From: Mycobacterium sp. ELW1
Lineage (GTDB): Bacteria > Actinomycetota > Actinomycetes > Mycobacteriales > Mycobacteriaceae
Assembly (NCBI RefSeq): GCF_008329905.1
Contig: NZ_CP032155.1
Location: 1,054,001-1,118,000, forward strand
Direction: 5' to 3'
Length of the DNA: 64,000 nt
A program made the position numbers and the translations under genes. Below are positions 8,908 to 17,934 of the stretch, piece after piece; position 1 is the stretch's first letter, and each line of letters opens with the position of its first letter. A model generated the notes under the pieces. That model did no database searches. It was not told the DNA's origin and saw only the letters and a program-made list of their open reading frames with translations.

Positions 8908-9900
8908 TTGAAAGGCGGACTCATAGCCAACTATCTCGCGTCGGAGAAGTCGAACACACCCGTGTCTGTGATATTCGTTGGTTACAACAGCGAAGCCGCA
9001 TTCGCAAAGTACCTCCCTGATTTCGCCAGTTCATCACCTGCGAATTTTCAGATGATCCTTGTCGATAATGGTTCGATGGACCGGACCGTGACCAAATTTC
9101 GAGAAATATTCCCTCACGGCGACGTAATTGAGACCGGAGAAAATCTAGGTTTCGCAAAAGCTGTCAACATCGGTGCCGGCAAGGCAACGGGGGACTGGCT
9201 CCTGCTTCTTAACCCTGACGCAGCAGCGAAGGGAACAGATATCGTCGCACTCCACGAATCGGTAGTGGGACGCAGTGAATGCGCAGTAGTGGGGCCGCTT
9301 TTCAAGAGCGGGGGAAAAGTCATCCCCGCGGGGCGGTTTCCGACCGCTTGGAGGATGTTCCTTCACGCGACCGCGCTATCGGTATTCGCGCCAGTCGGTG
9401 GTCTATTAGAAGGCCATTATATCCGGGTAAAAGCAATCGGGCGCGGTCTGCGCCCCGTGGATTGGGTTACGGGTGGGTGTTTGCTGGTTAGACGGGATGC
9501 ATGGACGACTGTTGGTGGACTCACGGAACGATGGTTTATGTACGGCGAGGATCTTGATTTTTGCTATCAAGTGAAGCGTTATGGTTACGAAGTTCTTTTA
9601 AATCAAGACGTCACAATTTTCCATGAGGTTGGCCAGTCGTCGTCAGGCATCGACGGAAAGATTTCCGTGGTCTGGCTGAAGAATTTGTTCGATTTCTATT
9701 CTTCGCAAATCGTAACGAATTCTGTTGGAAGGCTTGCCTGGAAGTCGGTCGTGAGCCTGGGGTTCTTCGGACGAAGTGCGTTGTTCGCTTTCCTTGCACG
9801 TATGCGGAGGGACGGCCGTTTGGCATGCGAAGCGAAGAGATTCCGTATTTACGCGGCCGCAATCCGCCCTGGTCCTGCAGACTTTAAGCGCGCAAGGTAA
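8908..9900 (+). CDS. Glycosyltransferase family 2, WbbL/rhamnosyltransferase-like
   Basis: A GT2 enzyme of about 330 residues. The core includes VSVIFVGYNSE, ILVDNGSMDRT, GENLGFAKAVNIG, LLLLNPDA (DxD-like metal site) and, near residue 190, VTGGCLLVRRDAWTTVGG followed by FMYGEDLDFCYQVKRYGYEV. This is the pattern of WbbL-like rhamnosyl- and galactofuranosyltransferases. The start is uncertain: TTG 8851, TTG 8908 and GTG 8962 are all in frame; 8962 has GGAGAA upstream and would begin almost at the first conserved strand. It precedes the polymerase gene by 36 bases and is probably cotranscribed with it. Predicted to extend the lipid-linked repeat unit on the cytoplasmic face. Confidence 0.8.
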   Translation: MKGGLIANYLASEKSNTPVSVIFVGYNSEAAFAKYLPDFASSSPANFQMILVDNGSMDRTVTKFREIFPHGDVIETGENLGFAKAVNIGAGKATGDWLLLLNPDAAAKGTDIVALHESVVGRSECAVVGPLFKSGGKVIPAGRFPTAWRMFLHATALSVFAPVGGLLEGHYIRVKAIGRGLRPVDWVTGGCLLVRRDAWTTVGGLTERWFMYGEDLDFCYQVKRYGYEVLLNQDVTIFHEVGQSSSGIDGKISVVWLKNLFDFYSSQIVTNSVGRLAWKSVVSLGFFGRSALFAFLARMRRDGRLACEAKRFRIYAAAIRPGPADFKRAR

Positions 9901-9936
9901 CTATCGAAGAAGTGAAGGGCGGAGGGGGGTTGGTCC

Positions 9937-11109
9937 GTGATACTGATTTTCGTGACATTGGCTTCGCTAGTCATTGCGCTGGCTTCGGCTAACCATCGAT
10001 GGCAGCCATACGCGCTGTCGGGCGCCTTCTTCGTGCGGATAGCGGTCCCCTCTGAAGTGGGTAATATAAGCGTTTCTGGCGCACTTCCTTCGTTGCATGT
10101 TTCAACGGTTCTCATCCTGTTTTATTGCGTGGTTTGGCCACTGGCAACGCGACGAAAAGAGGCCAGCACCCCGGGTCCTGCGCCCATACCCGTCTTGTGT
10201 CACGTGATTATCGGCACAGTCGCCGCCGGCTCAGTCATAATGAGTGGCTCGCTCGCCTCAATGGGTTTCGTCGCAGGTCTTACGCTGAATCAGATTGTCG
10301 CCCCGTACTTATTCTGTGTACTTGTCTATAATGCATCACGCCGGCACATCTCGTTGTACGAGCATGCTGGGCGCCTATTTGCCCTAATCTGTGTTCTCGA
10401 AGCCGTAATTGCGCTGGCAGTGCACTTACAGCTCGTACCCCAGCCGTACCTGTCGACGTTTTCATCACTTAATTCATGGTCCAGCTTGGTGGGCAGAGAA
10501 CGAGGGACGCTGGAGCATCCACTAGCCCTCGGCCTATTCCTCGTCGCCGGTATTCCGATGGCGGTATATTTCAGGTCACGAATTATGGCGTACGTTGCCA
10601 TACTCCTGATGGTATTAGGAATCAGTTTCACCCAGTCGCGAATCGCGATGCTGGGCGCGGTGGCTGGAATTGTTTATCTCATGTTAATTGGTTCAAAGTC
10701 GATTCGTCAACGGATCACCTTGCTTATTGTGGCTTTCGCGGGTTATACGGCTCTCGACTCGGCAGGAGCTTTTGATGGCATACGCGACCGAATTAAATTT
10801 GACGACGGCTCTTCGCGAGGGCGAATTCTTGCATTCAATCAATTTGTCGACAATTGGCGTCAGTTCCAGTTCGCGGGCGTTGGAATGGAACTCAACAAAG
10901 AATATTTTCGAACACACGGGATTCGGTCGAGTGGCGAGTCTGCTGCAATCGGTTACGCCGTCGGCATAGGGATACCGCTGACTCTGCTCTATTTTGCGGC
11001 AATCGTCTGGTTGATCGGGCGTGCGGTTAAGCAGGCGAACCGTATAACTCCGCCGCCGCGGCCTCAGCGATCATTGTTCTCGTGTCCATTCAGTTGTATT
11101 CCTCGGTGA
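9937..11109 (+). CDS. Wzy/O-antigen ligase-like polysaccharide polymerase, 3' end out of frame
   Basis: A polytopic membrane protein of 390 residues. It has about ten hydrophobic segments and the signature RERGTLEHPLALGLFL, then SFTQSRIAMLGAVAG, typical of O-antigen polymerases and ligases. The GTG start at 9937 follows GGAGGGGGG. The last 24 residues are proline/arginine-rich and do not look like this family, whereas a different frame from about 11043 continues as a typical membrane segment to a stop at 11270. A -1 shift between 11031 and 11048 would restore about 444 residues. Role by family and context: polymerises repeat units flipped by the Wzx-like protein. Confidence 0.75.
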   Translation: MILIFVTLASLVIALASANHRWQPYALSGAFFVRIAVPSEVGNISVSGALPSLHVSTVLILFYCVVWPLATRRKEASTPGPAPIPVLCHVIIGTVAAGSVIMSGSLASMGFVAGLTLNQIVAPYLFCVLVYNASRRHISLYEHAGRLFALICVLEAVIALAVHLQLVPQPYLSTFSSLNSWSSLVGRERGTLEHPLALGLFLVAGIPMAVYFRSRIMAYVAILLMVLGISFTQSRIAMLGAVAGIVYLMLIGSKSIRQRITLLIVAFAGYTALDSAGAFDGIRDRIKFDDGSSRGRILAFNQFVDNWRQFQFAGVGMELNKEYFRTHGIRSSGESAAIGYAVGIGIPLTLLYFAAIVWLIGRAVKQANRITPPPRPQRSLFSCPFSCIPR

Positions 11110-11270
11110 CAACGGAATCAGCAGCTGGAATGATTCTCTGGACGACTATAGGTATTGCCCTCGCGGCACCTTCGGTCGCAGGCGGGGAAAAACGCGCAGC
11201 GCGATATGAACCTGTCCGGCGAACGCCGCGGGCTTCGCATGGCATGGTCGGTCCGTTTGTCCACCGGTGA
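11043..11270 (+). pseudogene. Out-of-frame 3' end of the polymerase gene
   Basis: In the frame containing codon 11082, the translation reads YNSAAAASAIIVLVSIQLY and then SVTTESAAGMILW..IGIALAAPS, a convincing last transmembrane helix and cytoplasmic tail, ending at TGA 11268-11270. That frame has a TAA at 11028-11030 and no own start or ribosome site, so it is best read as the severed C-terminus of the gene beginning at 9937. The cause may be a one-base deletion, a programmed shift or a sequencing error. Confidence 0.6.
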
Positions 11271-11947
11271 AGAGTCCGATCGAACCGGCTGCGTTGAGGA
11301 ACTAAGGTTCCTCGCATAGACACTGTGAGCCTTGATCGTACGAATCAACCAGAGGTGAAGGTGTCGCTTGCTGGCGCGACCCGCGCTCGGGATTGGAGGC
11401 CGGCGTGGCTTTTGAGTCTCGCTTAGGCTAATCATGGGTCGATTTGGATTGCCGATTGGTGATCTGCCTTTATTCCGCGGTCGCGGAAGGTGCGCACGGA
11501 CCGCGGCGGGGTAGCAATGCAGGTCGTCCGTCGGGATGGAAGGTCAGTAATCAATCCTGGGGCAGTGGGCTCGACAGACCCGGGTGGGCACCGAATGGAT
11601 TTCCAGTGGTCCCGAGCCATACCGCGGTTGACGGAGACTTCGACGCGCCGCGTGTCAGTAGATTCCTCGCCGCGGCGTCGCGCTGGTTGTGAAGCATAAC
11701 GTGCTGGGCGGGGATGCGGAGCTGCTGCTGCCATGGTGGCTGACGGTACGCCCCCGGTCTGTGAATGCAGCCTCTTATTAGGTGCCCTTGCGATATCGGC
11801 GACTGCTCCGCAAAATCCGTAGCTGATTGTGGCATGCGAGGCACGCCACGTCGCCAGATCGTCTAGACTTCGAGTCGCTCGAGTCGACCGCGGTGCTGAC
11901 GAATCGACGGCGGGGCACGGGGTTCGAATGTCTGTCAGGGGGAACTG
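11271..11947. other. Gene-poor region with decayed coding sequence
   Basis: A 677-base stretch without an intact gene. Part of it (about 11490-11695) looks like a decayed phosphoesterase, described separately. The rest shows only short frames with no family resemblance. Confidence 0.4.
11490..11695 (+). pseudogene. Possible remnant of a calcineurin-like (YfcE-type) phosphoesterase
   Basis: One frame reads MQVVRRDGRSVINPGAVGS, very close to the closing motif of YfcE/MJ0936-type metallophosphoesterases, where GHTH is followed by a basic stretch and then VNPGSVG. A second frame downstream gives AVDGDFDAPRVSRF, resembling the next strand of the same family (AVLDGDxxxxxF). The upstream metal-binding motifs are missing and the frames do not join. 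I infer a fragment of a decayed gene. The matching segment is short. Confidence 0.35.
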
Positions 11948-12466
11948 TTGAGCAAGTACATAGCTCGTAGTGCCGGAGTGCTCATTGGGGTGCTGTTGTT
12001 CTTAGGAGCGCTGGGATCTGGGTCGGCCAGCGCGGATAATGAATGGGCCGGGAAGACATACGAGAAAGCGCAGCAAAGCCTGAGCGGTGATGGCTGGAAA
12101 GTAGAGATCGCGACACGGCAAGGCGAATACCTGCCGCTCGACAAGTGCATTGTCACCGGGTCGCGCAGAGCCCCCTTCCGGGATTCCAGCGGGAAGAGGG
12201 CTGGAAAAGTGCAACTCCTCGATCTGAACTGCAACGATACGTCCGCCTCGGACGGCCATCCAGGTAACTCAGTCGCGTCGCCGGAAGGAAAAGCCGCAGC
12301 GGTGCTGCGAAGTAAAGCAATTGGCATTAGTAAGGATTATGCATCAGCAGTCGCGGAGGGGAAGGCGCCAGCTTGTGCATCCGAGTCCTATGTTTATAGG
12401 TGCAAAGAGCTCTGCACTTTAACCGGTGCATGCTCTGAAGAGCTGCTTTCGTACTTGGGACTCTAA
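11948..12466 (+). CDS. Exported protein of unknown function with a PASTA-like segment
   Basis: A 172-residue protein starting at TTG 11948 after GGGGGAACTG. Residues 1-30 form a Sec signal peptide (KYIARSAGVLIGVLLFLGAL, cleavage after SASA). The mature part begins WAGKTYEKAQQSLSGDGWKVEIATR, followed by a DKCIV segment, which resembles PASTA-like repeats of many small mycobacterial secreted proteins. The C-terminal third has five cysteines (ACASESYVYRCKELCTLTGAC). No enzymatic motif is seen. It lies between the polymerase and a heptosyltransferase-like gene, so a surface role linked to the polysaccharide is possible but unproven. Confidence 0.7.
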   Translation: MSKYIARSAGVLIGVLLFLGALGSGSASADNEWAGKTYEKAQQSLSGDGWKVEIATRQGEYLPLDKCIVTGSRRAPFRDSSGKRAGKVQLLDLNCNDTSASDGHPGNSVASPEGKAAAVLRSKAIGISKDYASAVAEGKAPACASESYVYRCKELCTLTGACSEELLSYLGL

Positions 12467-12804
12467 GGCGGCAGCGAGCCCTTATTAAGGCGTTAAGGGG
12501 TGCGTCCCAAAGCCGGCCTGGTATTCGTGGCTAGAGCGGTAAATAATTTTCAGCGAGGCATTGCAGAGAGCAGCTCGCTCGTTGGACTGTCATTTCAGCG
12601 CAAATAAAGTATGGCGAAATTTGTCTTCAGTACTTATCATTGGTGCAGGCATGTGGTCTGTGCAGCTATGACCTCCGGCGTTCAGCCGTGCCGCAGGCTG
12701 GCAGCAGACGGATTAACTCCGGAGCTACGAACAATGAGAGTGAGATACATTGAACGAGGATACGCGTCAAGAAATTGCTGAGTTCCCAACAAAGAATTAG
12801 AAAT
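12467..12804. other. AT-rich intergenic stretch
   Basis: These 338 bases hold no supportable gene. They are visibly more AT-rich than the window average (for example around 12540-12640), fitting transferred DNA or a promoter region for the following gene. No clear terminator. Confidence 0.4.
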
Positions 12805-13743
12805 ATGTCGATCTCAATTAAGCGAACCATCAAGACGGCTATTCGGGCTATCGGATACGATGTTAACAGACTGCCTGCTGATTCGGTTCCTGCGCTCGAT
12901 CTGAATCGTCTTTCCGGGAATGGCCGCCTCGTCGCCGGACCATTTCTCGGCGAATTCGGTTGGGAATTAATGCAGTGGCAGGGTTACGCTCGGCAACTTG
13001 CGAAGTTTTATAAGGAAACGATAGTTTACGGTCGGGCCTCATCTGCTTATTTCTATCGGGACTTTGCATCAGAGTACAGAATAGTGGAGTGTGACTCCTG
13101 GGACACGGCTGGATACGAGCTCCACAATTTCGATTATGACGAATGGGCGCTTGCCCGCGGTTGCGACGATTTATTATTGGCCGACAATCGGTGCTACCAG
13201 TTGCCAAACTATTTCGGTCAAGCCTTCATTCCTTTTGGTGAGTACAAGAAAGCTAACGCCTACGATGTAGTGCTACACGCGAGAAATGTTCCGATGATGC
13301 CTGGCAACTCCGAGAAGCATCTACGAAACTGGTCCAAAAGCCGGTGGGTCGACCTATGTCGGAGGCTTGATGGTCTTCGAGTTGCGGCGGTGGGCATTCC
13401 TGAACTTTCGTACTGTCCTGGGAATGTGACCGACTTACGGGGAATCGAAACTGAAGATCTGTGTTCTGTATTGGCGAGCTCCAAGATATGCGTCGGCCCT
13501 TCATCTGGGTTGATGCATCTTGCGACGTTATGTCGGACGCCTCAGTTAATTTGGACATCCGATGAATACAAGTTCGGTTTTGGAGGAACCGCATATCGCT
13601 ACGTTCGAAGTTGGAATCCATTTGCCACCCCCGTCAAGGCGCTGACTCAAATGGGTATTAATCCCACGGTTGAATACGTCCATGCTGAGTTGGAAGCCTT
13701 TCTTTCCGAATTACCGCAAAAAGATTTGCGACAATCAAAGTGA
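12805..13743 (+). CDS. GT-B, heptosyltransferase-like (GT9-related) protein
   Basis: A protein of 312 residues from ATG 12805; a TTG at 12775 would add ten. The segment LGEFGWELMQWQGYARQL near residue 45 and the C-terminal ICVGPSSGLMHLATLCRTP are features of GT-B glycosyltransferases related to ADP-heptose:LPS heptosyltransferases; the P-S-S-G-x-x-H-x-A segment lines the donor-binding site in that family. No signal peptide or membrane helix. It lies 2 kb upstream of the ADP-heptose genes, which suggests that it may use ADP-heptose, but donor and acceptor are not shown by the sequence. Confidence 0.6.
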   Translation: MSISIKRTIKTAIRAIGYDVNRLPADSVPALDLNRLSGNGRLVAGPFLGEFGWELMQWQGYARQLAKFYKETIVYGRASSAYFYRDFASEYRIVECDSWDTAGYELHNFDYDEWALARGCDDLLLADNRCYQLPNYFGQAFIPFGEYKKANAYDVVLHARNVPMMPGNSEKHLRNWSKSRWVDLCRRLDGLRVAAVGIPELSYCPGNVTDLRGIETEDLCSVLASSKICVGPSSGLMHLATLCRTPQLIWTSDEYKFGFGGTAYRYVRSWNPFATPVKALTQMGINPTVEYVHAELEAFLSELPQKDLRQSK

Positions 13744-14223
13744 GCGGACTACCGATCGATCCGGTCGAAGCGGCCGGTTAGGTGCGATCACTAGGATTTG
13801 CCGCTCACGCGGTTTCGCCTACCAAACGACCAGCGGCGGGGCGCAGAGCTTTCCCGCCGCGACTCTGCGCGAGTAGAGCACCCGCCTCAAGTGGGCTGCT
13901 TGCCGGGTCGAACTCGAGAAGGTCATGTTGCTGGGCTACACGCCCGCTTGGGACGATAGTTGCGGGTCCGGTTGCGTTCGCGCGCGATGATACATTCAAC
14001 ATTCGTGTGACGGGCTAAGGCGTGCGCGAGCTGCTTGCGCTTCGACGAGTGCCTCGAAGGAACTCGACCGGGTTGGGCGTGAGGAGAAGGCCCTCTCGAG
14101 CGCATTGTCACCGCTGGCCCAACCGCGGCGAAGAATGCTCGGCGTGGATGTCGCAAGGAACGCGGCGCCCGCCACTTGTGCGATACCAGCCACATCCATG
14201 GTCTGCTGGCATAATGGGTGAAT
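13744..14223. other. Intergenic stretch upstream of the Tat-exported protein gene
   Basis: No supportable gene in these 480 bases. Open frames on either strand lack ribosome sites and family likeness. The right end carries the extended -10 element described separately. Confidence 0.4.
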
Positions 14224-14224
14224 A
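14207..14224 (+). promoter_or_regulatory. Extended -10 promoter, probably leaderless
   Basis: TGGCATAAT at 14207-14215 fits an extended -10 element (TGn plus CATAAT). Transcription about 7 bases downstream would start at or just before the ATG at 14224 or overlap GTG 14218, and no Shine-Dalgarno sequence exists. No -35 at standard spacing, as expected for extended -10 promoters. Confidence 0.4.
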
Positions 14225-15474
14225 TGCCAAACGATATACCCCGTCGCGGCGTGCTGGGCCTAGGCGTCGGTGCAGCCCTCGGCGGCGCAGGAGTTATCGC
14301 GATTAATTCCCTCGCGCCGCGCGTCGAAGCGGCGTCAGGCGAATCGCCGGGCGAGTCGGAGCCCGATGCCACCAAGCTGGAAAAGGACAATCGTGGCGTA
14401 ATTTACGGTCGAAATGGATTCCCTGGTCCACTGAGTGTGTCCAATGATTCCAATTGGTCGGTCACGGACCTGCCTCACCCGCTGGGCGACTTCACTGCGG
14501 GATTGGGCAGCAGATTCGTCAACCCGGATCCGTCTGATGGAGCGTCAGGCGGCGTTTTCAACACGGGTGTGATCACACAAGTCGAGGGTGCTGCCGGAGA
14601 GCAGCCTGAAGGCAAGCTCTTTCTTGACTCCCTGCTGGTGCGACTCGGCCTCAGGAGCTACAACGACTCCGCCGCTACAGCTTTCGCGGGGGCTACCGGC
14701 GTCGAAATGAACTTGGCGGTTGATGGTGACGACAACAGTGTCCAACACCTGACAGGCTATTACGTGGTCCCGATTCTTGGACAGGTCAACCGTGGTGGGA
14801 CATCGGGCCGTATTGAGACCCTGCAGATGGTCCGGACCGATAGCATCCAAGGCGCCCTCAACGCGACGGGCCTGCACATCGAGAGTCTCGTCGGAATCTA
14901 TGCAGGCCGGCCTCTTAAAGACACCTCGAATCCGAACCTGACCGTCGGCAGCCAGTACTCATTGGTGTCCGAGCCGGGCACATTGATCTACACCGACGCC
15001 GCAGAGGATTCGGCGTGGCTGGGCATACAAGACAAGCGCAATCCCGCGAACACTGTATGGCTCAGGATCGCCGAGTCCGGAAACTTAGAGTTCTGTAGCA
15101 AAGATGGAACGGTCATCGCGGCTTTGACCGCCGCGGGTGAGCTGACGGTCACTTCGATGGTGGCTCAGAATATCGTCGCTACCGCCGAAACTTGGCGAAC
15201 CGTGACTTCGCCGCCAGAGTCTGGATCTACCTATCAAAACACCACTGGTGCTGGGCTGGAGATGTCGGCCAACTACACGCCCGGTAGCGGCGCGGGCAAC
15301 ATCACGGTCGACCTCAGCGCTGACGGTACGGGCTGGCGAACATGGCTGACCCAGGCGTTCGGAGATGGTGGTACCGCAGGTCAGGCCATTTTTCGTTGTC
15401 CTGCCAACTGGTATTACCGGATCACCCTCAGCGGCGAGGGCGCCAGCCTCGGCGCCTTGAATGCGCTCGGGTAG
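14224..15474 (+). CDS. Tat-exported protein of unknown function
   Basis: A 416-residue protein from ATG 14224 (GTG 14218 is also in frame). The N-terminus PRRGVLGLGVGAALGGAGVIAI is a twin-arginine signal with a typical alanine/glycine-rich core and a likely cleavage near VEAAS. The mature part is rich in Gly, Ser, Thr and Asn and looks beta-structured. The C-terminus ANWYYRITLSGEGASLGAL resembles the ends of phage structural or tail-associated proteins. No catalytic motif recognised. It sits between a heptosyltransferase-like gene and gmhA. A surface-attached or polysaccharide-binding protein is possible. Confidence 0.7.
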   Translation: MPNDIPRRGVLGLGVGAALGGAGVIAINSLAPRVEAASGESPGESEPDATKLEKDNRGVIYGRNGFPGPLSVSNDSNWSVTDLPHPLGDFTAGLGSRFVNPDPSDGASGGVFNTGVITQVEGAAGEQPEGKLFLDSLLVRLGLRSYNDSAATAFAGATGVEMNLAVDGDDNSVQHLTGYYVVPILGQVNRGGTSGRIETLQMVRTDSIQGALNATGLHIESLVGIYAGRPLKDTSNPNLTVGSQYSLVSEPGTLIYTDAAEDSAWLGIQDKRNPANTVWLRIAESGNLEFCSKDGTVIAALTAAGELTVTSMVAQNIVATAETWRTVTSPPESGSTYQNTTGAGLEMSANYTPGSGAGNITVDLSADGTGWRTWLTQAFGDGGTAGQAIFRCPANWYYRITLSGEGASLGALNALG

Positions 15475-15747
15475 CAGGGTGCGTGCCGGGCTGGGGGAGC
15501 GGCCGCCTACAACTCGAACGTTCTAACCGTGGTTGCCCCCACCACGAGTGGATCCTGTGGGCTCGAAAATGGTGATGAGGCAAGCGCTTCGCTTTGACTT
15601 TGATGCCGCTGTGGCGGTGAGCAAAGGGCACCATTCGTTCCGCGTATGCGAGATATGTCGGTCCGTTGAGATCGCGAAGACGGGTGTGTAACGACAGGTT
15701 ATCGTTAGCACGTCGTCCACTCGGGCGGGGAGAGCAGGGGGCTCACG

Positions 15748-16383
15748 ATGTCAGATGCTGATCGACCTGGCGAAACGCACGCCGGGTCAACGATGGCCGC
15801 GGACGCGGCTCTGCTCGAATCCTTCGACGAGGGCATGCGGGCACATCTCTTGGTCGCCGAAGACGTACGAATCGGACTCGCAAAGCCCTTTAGAGAGATG
15901 CTCAAAGCCTGGGAAGCCGCCATTCGCGGTGGTGGCAAGATTTTGTTCTTCGGCAATGGAGGCAGTGCAGGTGATGCCCAGCACCTCGCGACGGAACTAA
16001 CCGTCAGATTTCATGCCGATCGTCCTGCCATCGCGGCTCTCGCGCTGACGACCGATTCGAGTACCTTGACTGCCGCGGGCAACGATATCGGTTTTGATGC
16101 GATCTTCTCCCGGCAGATTGAGGCGATCGGCCGACCCGGCGACCTTGCGCTCGGTATCTCAACATCCGGCAAAAGCCCCAATGTTCTGCGGGCGTTGAGG
16201 ACTGCCCGCGAGGGGGGGCTCGTCGCGGCCGGGTTCACGGGGGGCACTGGGGGCGAGATGCCAAGTGTGACCGACCTCCTCCTTGTGGTTCCTTCGGCCG
16301 ACACCGCGCGAATCCAGGAAATGCACATCACTCTCGGCCAGCTCTTGTGCGGTGCGCTCGAGGAGCGGCTCGGACTTGTCTAG
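15748..16383 (+). CDS. gmhA: Sedoheptulose 7-phosphate isomerase
   Basis: A 211-residue SIS-domain protein. It would convert sedoheptulose 7-phosphate to D-glycero-D-manno-heptose 7-phosphate, the first step of nucleotide-heptose synthesis, in the cytoplasm. Visible motifs: KILFFGNGGSAGDAQHLATEL near residue 65, ISTSGKSPNVLRAL near 135 and EMHITLGQLLCGALEE at the C-terminus, which carry the phosphate-binding serines and active-site Glu/His of GmhA. ATG 15748 has a GGGGGC sequence upstream. hldE follows after 42 bases. Mycobacteria can have a gmhA for the GDP-heptose route, but here the neighbours are those of the ADP-heptose route. Confidence 0.9.
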   Translation: MSDADRPGETHAGSTMAADAALLESFDEGMRAHLLVAEDVRIGLAKPFREMLKAWEAAIRGGGKILFFGNGGSAGDAQHLATELTVRFHADRPAIAALALTTDSSTLTAAGNDIGFDAIFSRQIEAIGRPGDLALGISTSGKSPNVLRALRTAREGGLVAAGFTGGTGGEMPSVTDLLLVVPSADTARIQEMHITLGQLLCGALEERLGLV

Positions 16384-16425
16384 GGGATACGTTAAGAGTG
16401 GCAGTTCCCAGTCGGAGACGTTCGC

Positions 16426-17934
16426 GTGAACGATAGCCAGGGATTCTTGGATTTCGATGCTTCGCATCTCGCCGGATTTATCGAACGCTTTCCCGAGCAG
16501 CACATCGTGGTCGTCGGCGATGTCATGCTCGACAGCTTCGTTTACGGTGACGCACAACGGATTTCACCAGAGGCGCCGGTCCCTGTGCTTCGCTTCAGCA
16601 GCGAAATGACGGCGCTCGGTGGCGCAGGCAACGTGGTTCGCAACATCTCGGCGTTCGATGCCGATGTCGCGTGCGTCGGTGTTGTCGGCGACGACGTCGT
16701 TGGCCGCGAAGTCGAGGCTCTGCTTAGCGGGCAGCGCGGTGTCACCTGTGCACTCGTGCGGATGCCGGGCCGCCCGACGACAACGAAGGTCCGCTACCTC
16801 GCGGCCGGCCAACAGGTGGTCCGAGTCGACCGCGAAGAGCTCGCGGCCATCGACAGCACCGCCGAAGACGAGGTGATCGCCGCGGTCAAGCAGCAGGTTC
16901 GCGATGGCAGTCTCATCATTCTCGCCGACTATGCCAAAGGCGTCCTGACGCGGCGTGTCCTTGACGAGATCATCGCGTTCGCCCGAGCCAAGGGCGTCCG
17001 CACGGTCGTCGAGCCCAAGAGCGCAGATTTCGCCCGCTACCGGCACGCGCATCTCATCATCGGAAATGCGAGCGAAATCGCCGCCGCAACGCGTATGCCG
17101 ACGGCCACCGACACCGACGTGCACGCGGCAACGCGCGAGGCGCAACGCCTTGGTGACTTCCAAGCTGTGATCACAACGCGCTCCGAGAAAGGCGTCGTCG
17201 CGCTCGACGACAACAGCGTGCTGCACAGCTTCCCGGCGCGGGCACAGCAGGTGTTCGATGTCTCCGGGGCAGGTGACACGGTGACGGCAACCGTCGCATT
17301 GATGCTGGCGACAGGAGCGTCGCTTGCCGAGGCCGCCTACATCGCCAACGAGGCGGCCTCAATTGTCGTCAGTAAGCTCGGAACATCCGTCACCTCTGCC
17401 GACGAGCTCAAGGCCCGGCTTCAAGAAGATGACGGAGTCAACTACGCCGACAAGATCGCGTCGCTCGATGACATGTTGGCGCGCGTGCTGCAGCAGCAGC
17501 GCACCAAGCGACGTGTCGGCTTCACCAACGGTGTGTTTGACATCCTGCACGTCGGCCACCTGTCGCTGCTGGCGCAGGCACGCGTCGCGTGCGACTACCT
17601 CGTCGTCGCTATCAACTCCGACGACTCGGTTCGGCGCCTGAAGGGACCGGAGCGGCCGATCAACACTGAGCACGATCGGGCGCTCTTGCTCGCCGCACTC
17701 GAAATGGTCGATGGCGTAGTCATGTTCGGCGAAGACACGCCACTTCGCGTCATCGAGACATTGAAACCCGATCTCCTAGTCAAGGGAGCCGACTATCGTC
17801 GCGAGCAAATTGTGGGGGGTGATTTCGTCGAGCGCCGCGGCGGTCGGGTGGTGATCGCTAACCTCGTCGGCGAGCGTTCCACGACGCGCACAATCGACAG
17901 AATTCGCAGACAAGCAGAAAAGGCCGACTCGTGA
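16426..17934 (+). CDS. hldE: Bifunctional heptose 7-phosphate kinase / heptose 1-phosphate adenylyltransferase
   Basis: A 502-residue two-domain enzyme. Residues 1 to about 330 are a PfkB/ribokinase domain (GGAGNVVRNI substrate region; VSGAGDTVTA catalytic Asp near residue 282) that makes heptose 1,7-bisphosphate. From about residue 360 there is a cytidylyltransferase-like domain with GVFDILHVGHLSLL (HxGH nucleotide site), LKGPERPIN, DLLVKGADY and the closing STTRTI that transfers AMP to heptose 1-phosphate. Length and both domains match Gram-negative HldE (RfaE). The GTG start 16426 follows GGAG. Its stop overlaps the hldD start by 4 bases (GTGA), so both are translationally coupled. Confidence 0.93.
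   Translation: MNDSQGFLDFDASHLAGFIERFPEQHIVVVGDVMLDSFVYGDAQRISPEAPVPVLRFSSEMTALGGAGNVVRNISAFDADVACVGVVGDDVVGREVEALLSGQRGVTCALVRMPGRPTTTKVRYLAAGQQVVRVDREELAAIDSTAEDEVIAAVKQQVRDGSLIILADYAKGVLTRRVLDEIIAFARAKGVRTVVEPKSADFARYRHAHLIIGNASEIAAATRMPTATDTDVHAATREAQRLGDFQAVITTRSEKGVVALDDNSVLHSFPARAQQVFDVSGAGDTVTATVALMLATGASLAEAAYIANEAASIVVSKLGTSVTSADELKARLQEDDGVNYADKIASLDDMLARVLQQQRTKRRVGFTNGVFDILHVGHLSLLAQARVACDYLVVAINSDDSVRRLKGPERPINTEHDRALLLAALEMVDGVVMFGEDTPLRVIETLKPDLLVKGADYRREQIVGGDFVERRGGRVVIANLVGERSTTRTIDRIRRQAEKADS

Noticed and set aside
13805..14199. Short open frames on both strands before the Tat-exported protein gene
   Set aside because: No ribosome site or domain; the frames overlap each other on both strands, as expected from chance in GC-rich DNA.
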